Below are positions 27,521-32,115 of a stretch of 32,115 nucleotides of DNA, piece by piece. The stretch is from Candidatus Poseidoniales archaeon (GTDB taxonomy: Archaea > Thermoplasmatota > Poseidoniia > Poseidoniales > Poseidoniaceae). Each line of letters starts with the position of its first letter. Position 1 is the first letter of the stretch. The notes under the pieces were generated by a model. It had not been told where the DNA came from. It ran no database searches and was given only the letters and a program-made list of their open reading frames with translations. The translations under genes and the position numbers were made by a program. The stretch is from assembly GCA_003602475.1 (NCBI GenBank), contig QQSC01000006.1, positions 1 through 32,115 on the forward strand, in the 5' to 3' direction.

Positions 27521-28738
27521 CTAAGATGCCATGGGCAAGCTCGTCCGCTTTGGAACCTGAACGGGTGTGTACGGCGTGAAATGTGTGTATGTGGTGTTGC
27601 GTTGAACCGGCTCTCCCCCTGCATCTTCGATGAGTCGAGCAAGTTTGTTTCGATCGTGGTCCAATGGGGCTGTGGACCCAGCGAGGTGCATGATCGATTC
27701 CTTCTGCACGGTGCCGTCGATGTCATCAGCGCCGTATTGCAAAGCCAATTCTGCAACGTGATCGCCAATGTTCATTCTGTACGCCTTAATGTGGGGAATG
27801 TTGTTCAACATCAATCGTGATACCGCGATGGTTCTCACCACTTCTGCTGCAGTGGCCAGTTGTGCCTCAGGTAGTCTCGACGCATCTGGAAGATAGGGGT
27901 AGGGCACGAAGCATTGGAACCCGAGGGTTGAGGCCTGGAGAGTGCGAAGAGAAACCATGTGTTCCAGGCGCTGCTTGAGTGTCTCTACGGTTCCAAACAA
28001 CATGGTGCAATTCGATGGCAATCCAACCTCGTGTGCCTCCTTGTGAATTCGGAGGTACTCCTCGGAACTTTCTTTCCCGTTGCAAATGTTGGCCCGCACG
28101 TCATCATCAAGAATTTCTGCGCCCCCTCCCGGAAGGGAGGTTAAGCCGGCTTCCTTGAGGCGTTGAAGGACTGCTTTGGTTGTGATGTTGGAAAGCTGTC
28201 CCAAGTGCTTGATTTCCACTGCCGTGAGTGCTTTGATGCTCAATGAGGGGTGGTTCGCACGAACCCCTTCAAACATGGAAACATAATGCTCAACATCCCA
28301 ATCGGGATGCAAGCCACCGACTGAGTGGACCTCATCAACATGCGCTGCGTACTTGCCAACATCTTCGATGTAGGCTTCAATGGACATGGCGTATGCATCT
28401 TTGGATTTCGGCCCTCTTCGGAACGCACAAAATTTGCACGCCAGCACACAAACATTGGTTTGATTGACATGGACGTTGGCATTGAAGAAGGTCCTGCGAC
28501 CAAACCGAGCGAGCCGCACTTCATTCGCAAGACGGCCCACATCGTGCAAACTGGGATGCTGATAGAGAGCAAGGCCGTCCTCGACAGACAGGGGTGTGCC
28601 GTCCGCCAATTTGGAAGCGATGGATTTCAGGGGTCCGGGCCATGGTTGAGACTCCAATCCGTCCTTGAGGATGACTTGCCATTTCGGATTGGATCCTGCC
28701 AAGCCATCGTGGTGCATGCTTACCGCTCTGGCCTTCAA
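27521..28738 (-). CDS. mqnE: Aminofutalosine synthase (radical SAM)
   Basis: NVCVLACKFCAFRR CxxxCxxC motif, HSVGGLHPDWDVEHY, SLPGGGAEILDDDVRANIC, ADDIDGTVQKESIMHLAGS favour MqnE over MqnC. Confidence 0.92.
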   Translation of the reverse strand: MKARAVSMHHDGLAGSNPKWQVILKDGLESQPWPGPLKSIASKLADGTPLSVEDGLALYQHPSLHDVGRLANEVRLARFGRRTFFNANVHVNQTNVCVLACKFCAFRRGPKSKDAYAMSIEAYIEDVGKYAAHVDEVHSVGGLHPDWDVEHYVSMFEGVRANHPSLSIKALTAVEIKHLGQLSNITTKAVLQRLKEAGLTSLPGGGAEILDDDVRANICNGKESSEEYLRIHKEAHEVGLPSNCTMLFGTVETLKQRLEHMVSLRTLQASTLGFQCFVPYPYLPDASRLPEAQLATAAEVVRTIAVSRLMLNNIPHIKAYRMNIGDHVAELALQYGADDIDGTVQKESIMHLAGSTAPLDHDRNKLARLIEDAGGEPVQRNTTYTHFTPYTPVQVPKRTSLPMAS

Positions 28739-28765
28739 TTCAAGAAGGTGTGCTTTTGTCTATGG

Positions 28766-31648
28766 TCAACGAACCGAGAACACTTTTGATTTTACGATGA
28801 GCTTTCTGAATTCTTCGATGATGAAAACGCCGGACGCCACAAGAACCACAATCGCCCAGTCCGAAGCCGATATGCTGGTGGTCGACAACAAGGAACCCAC
28901 TTCGATACCAATGAGTGGCAAGTCATAGGTTGCCAAGTGGACAAAGAACACCAACAAACCACCTGAAATCAACAAGGCGTAATTGATGGCTTTGTTTGAA
29001 AACAGGCCCAATTCAAAGGCACTCTGCGTGTTTGATCGGCAATTGATGACATTGAACAATTGGAACACGATGAAGACAGCAAACGCCATGGTCTGAGCGT
29101 GCTCAAAATGTCCATCGGCGTACACTTCCCAATCCGAGATGGCAGCGGCGTCACCGTCCTCGCAAGCAGCAACGTTGAATGCGCTTGATGAAGAGTCGGA
29201 GGGGAGGACTTCACACTGCGCAAGGCCACCTCCAGCCAGATAGAACACAGCGAGGGTGCCGACCACCATCACCGTCCCAAGGTAGAACATCAATGAAATG
29301 TCCTTACCGTTGGGAAGACTTTCGTCCACCGGCCTCGGTGGCCGTTCCATCACGTTGCCGTGTTTCTTTTCAACACCCAATGCAACGGCTGGTGGGCCGT
29401 CCATAAGGATGTTAATAACAAGAATTTGTGTTGCTGTGAGAGGCAGTGGCCATTGAAAGACAAAGGTAGAAACAATGATCAACGCAACGGCCGCAACGTT
29501 GGTGGAAACTTGATAGCGAACGAAGTTACGAATGTTTTGGTAAATTTTCCGTCCCTCTTCAACCGCGTGAACGATGTTAGCGAAGTTGTCGTCTTGCAGG
29601 ACCATGTCTGAAGCATCTTTGGCAACATCTGTTCCTGCAATGCCCATGGCGATTCCGATGTTGGCACGAGAAAGAGCCGGTGCATCGTTGACACCGTCTC
29701 CGGTCATGGCCACAATTTCTCCTTTGGCTTGTAGAGCAGATACAATGTTCATTTTCTGATCGGGTGTGACACGAGAATAAATGGCCACGTCTTGGACAGA
29801 TTCTTCAAGTTCCGAAGCGTCCATGTTGGCCAAAGCATTTCCGTCAAGGGCAGGGGCGTTCCCAACATTGATGTTCAATTCCTTGCCAATGGCTGTGGCG
29901 GTCATCGCTTGGTCACCCGTGATCATTTTCACCTTGATCCCAGCTCGCTGACAAATTTCAATGGCATCGCGTACTTCTGGCCTTGGTGGGTCCATGATAC
30001 CTACCAAACCGAGGAAGGTGAGATCGTTTTCAACAACAGAAATGTCGGTGAAGTCAGCGTCCCCATCGAGTTTACGAGCAAACAAAGCAATGACTCGCAT
30101 GGCTTGTCCACCAAGTTCGTTGTTCATGGAGCGGATTTCGTCCATTTCGCCCTCCTCGATGGGAGCAACAACATTCCCCACTATTTTCTTGGTGCACAGT
30201 TCGGCATAGCCTCCCAAACTCCCTTTGGAGAAGATCCAACGTTCCCCTTCGTACTCGTGAACAACCGTCATTCTTTTTCTGTTTGAATCAAAGAAGAATT
30301 CGTGAAGTCGAGGATGACGGTGGGAGAATTTCTTGACGTCACCGTTGATTTTCCATCCAGCCACGGCGCAAGCAGAATCGGTCGGGTCGCCTATTGCTTG
30401 CCATTGTCCTTCCATTTTGGCGATGGTGGAGTTGTGACACAGAGCCAAGCAAGCACCAATAAGGCGATGTTTCAGATTTTGTTGTTGACCTTTGAGCACA
30501 TCATCGCTCAAAGGTTCTCCATTGACGGTCAACTCTCCATCCGGCTTGAATCCTTCACCAGTGAACCCAAACCGTTCTTCAAGGGTGACCAACGAACGCA
30601 CCGTCATTTGATTTTTCGTGAGGGTCCCGGTTTTATCCGAGCAAATGACGGTGGTTGAACCAAGGGTCTCAACAGCTTTCATCCTTCGAATAATGGCACG
30701 GTGTCGTGCCATGTTTCTCATTCCAAGCGAGAGAGTGATGACAAGAATGATGGGGAGGCCCTCGGGTACAATTGCGACAAAAATAGCAATGGCGATGATG
30801 AATTGTTCGATGGCCACTTCTTTCAAATCGGCATCTGTTCCATACGCAGATACCAATTTCAAGGAGACCAATAAAACGGCGACCACTAAGGCGATGAAAC
30901 CAAGGAAGCGACCAAGGCTTTCCAACTTCAGTTCTAACGGTGTTTTCGGCGTTTCTGCTTCTGCAATGTCCTTGGCGATTCGGCCAAGTTCGGTTTCCAT
31001 ACCTGTTCCGATGACCAATCCGAGCCCACGGCCGGAGGAGACAGTGGTCCCCATGAAGCCCATGTTCGTTCGGTCTGCGAGGAGGGTTTCCCTAGGACAC
31101 ACATCGTTCGATTTACGAACGGTTAACGATTCACCAGTAAGTGCCGATTCGTCAATTTTTAATTGCTGTGATTTGAGTATCCTCACGTCTGCAGGAATGT
31201 TTAATCCTGTTTCAAGACGGACAACATCTCCAGGAACCAATTCAACAGTTGGTATTTCGTTCTCAAAATCACCACGAATAACCACACAATTTGAAATCGA
31301 CATTTGCTTCAATGAATCCATCGCTTGTTCGGCTTGCCCCTCTTGCCAAAATCCGAAAAATGCATTGGCGGTCAGCACGAGGAAGATGAAGATGGCGTCA
31401 CCGGGGTGGTCAGGGTTCACGGCGAGGGCGATCAGGGCCGCCCCGATCAGCAAGTAATTCAGCGGATCGTTGTATTGGGACAAGAAACGCAACCATGCGG
31501 GGGTTTTTTCGGCTTCATCGAGTTTATTCTCACCATACTTTGTTCGGCGGACCTCGATTTCTGATGGGTTTAGGCCAACAACAGTGGAATTTTGTGAGGT
31601 GTAACATTCGTCCACCGTCATGCTGTGCCAATGTTGTTCCAAATCCAC
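28766..31648 (-). CDS. Cation-transporting P-type ATPase (type II-like)
   Basis: VPEGLPIILVITLSLG, ICSDKTGTLTKNQMTV, TGESLTV, MTGDGVNDAPAL. GTG start at 31648 or ATG at 31621. Confidence 0.95.
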   Translation of the reverse strand: MDLEQHWHSMTVDECYTSQNSTVVGLNPSEIEVRRTKYGENKLDEAEKTPAWLRFLSQYNDPLNYLLIGAALIALAVNPDHPGDAIFIFLVLTANAFFGFWQEGQAEQAMDSLKQMSISNCVVIRGDFENEIPTVELVPGDVVRLETGLNIPADVRILKSQQLKIDESALTGESLTVRKSNDVCPRETLLADRTNMGFMGTTVSSGRGLGLVIGTGMETELGRIAKDIAEAETPKTPLELKLESLGRFLGFIALVVAVLLVSLKLVSAYGTDADLKEVAIEQFIIAIAIFVAIVPEGLPIILVITLSLGMRNMARHRAIIRRMKAVETLGSTTVICSDKTGTLTKNQMTVRSLVTLEERFGFTGEGFKPDGELTVNGEPLSDDVLKGQQQNLKHRLIGACLALCHNSTIAKMEGQWQAIGDPTDSACAVAGWKINGDVKKFSHRHPRLHEFFFDSNRKRMTVVHEYEGERWIFSKGSLGGYAELCTKKIVGNVVAPIEEGEMDEIRSMNNELGGQAMRVIALFARKLDGDADFTDISVVENDLTFLGLVGIMDPPRPEVRDAIEICQRAGIKVKMITGDQAMTATAIGKELNINVGNAPALDGNALANMDASELEESVQDVAIYSRVTPDQKMNIVSALQAKGEIVAMTGDGVNDAPALSRANIGIAMGIAGTDVAKDASDMVLQDDNFANIVHAVEEGRKIYQNIRNFVRYQVSTNVAAVALIIVSTFVFQWPLPLTATQILVINILMDGPPAVALGVEKKHGNVMERPPRPVDESLPNGKDISLMFYLGTVMVVGTLAVFYLAGGGLAQCEVLPSDSSSSAFNVAACEDGDAAAISDWEVYADGHFEHAQTMAFAVFIVFQLFNVINCRSNTQSAFELGLFSNKAINYALLISGGLLVFFVHLATYDLPLIGIEVGSLLSTTSISASDWAIVVLVASGVFIIEEFRKLIVKSKVFSVR

Positions 31649-31788
31649 ACACCCTTAGAAATGCTGGGCATCTCCGGCCTGATGCGGATTCCGAATAGTT
31701 ATTATTTTGATGGATAAAACCCCAACCATAATTTGGAACGAACACCGTTCAGCGGTGGCTATACCTACTTGGACCATTTCGGAGGGAT

Positions 31789-32115
31789 ATGGAAGGCCAG
31801 CCTTACATTTCCTCGGATCAATCTCCGAAGGAATTGACCCTCCGCGTGGTGGTCGTAGGCGTCATCTTGGGGGTGTTGATGACAGCAGCGAATGCATACC
31901 TTGGATTGTATGCGGGAATGACCGTTTCTGCAAGCATTCCTGCCGCAGTGATGTCCATGATTGTCCTGCGAACCCTCTTCAATGATGTGTCAATCCTTGA
32001 GAACAACGCAGTACAAACCATGGCATCTGCGGGTGAATCGTTGGCTGCCGGTGTAATTTTCACAGTCCCTGCACTTCTTGTCATGGGTATTTGGGCGGAG
32101 ATCCAGTGGTTGGAG
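31789..32115 (+). CDS. OPT-family oligopeptide transporter, N-terminal fragment running off the window
   Basis: My translation: MEGQPYISSDQSPKELTLRVVVVGVILGVLMTAANAYLGLYAGMTVSASIPAAVMSMIVLRTLF...; open to the window end, so absent from the ORF track. GGAGGG just upstream of ATG. Confidence 0.85.
   Translation, partial: MEGQPYISSDQSPKELTLRVVVVGVILGVLMTAANAYLGLYAGMTVSASIPAAVMSMIVLRTLFNDVSILENNAVQTMASAGESLAAGVIFTVPALLVMGIWAEIQWLE

Noticed and set aside
27521-28738. Assignment as MqnC instead of MqnE
   Set aside because: SLPGGGAE and ADDIDGTVQKESIMHLAG segments match aminofutalosine synthase better than the cyclase MqnC.
30618-31457. 279-aa plus-strand ORF
   Set aside because: Fully antisense to the conserved P-type ATPase; composition is a shadow of that coding frame with no recognisable domain.

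Overview
This 32 kb window is gene-dense and looks archaeal. Gene content (PriS, PAN with a C-terminal LYM, archaeal MBF1, Tsr3, DUF835-like and EF-hand/zinc-ribbon proteins, futalosine menaquinone genes) suggests a marine euryarchaeote such as Poseidoniales/Marine Group II; this placement is inference. Recognisable modules are: the 3' end of a tRNA; an acidic EF-hand/zinc-ribbon membrane protein with a zinc-ribbon mini-protein; histidine catabolism in two places (hutH-hutU, and formiminotransferase plus cyclodeaminase); an S15-type peptidase; a minus-strand chain aMBF1-tsr3-fdhD-FdhF/YdeP oxidoreductase-MFS; PAN; metG; a CNNM/CorC-type protein; a long minus-strand run including P-type ATPase, mqnE, mqnA, mqnD, a HEAT-repeat protein, a mini zinc protein, priS, two uncharacterised proteins and an alpha/beta hydrolase; and the start of an OPT transporter. 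The strongest candidate discovery is the 161-aa HEAT-repeat ORF at 25303..25788. It reads as a stand-alone half of eukaryotic deoxyhypusine hydroxylase (DOHH): it has one pair of HE motifs at 33-residue spacing and a DOHH-like 'SVDPAPP' leader, and it sits directly downstream of mqnD. It could form the di-iron site by homodimerisation. No CRISPR array, transposon or rRNA was seen.
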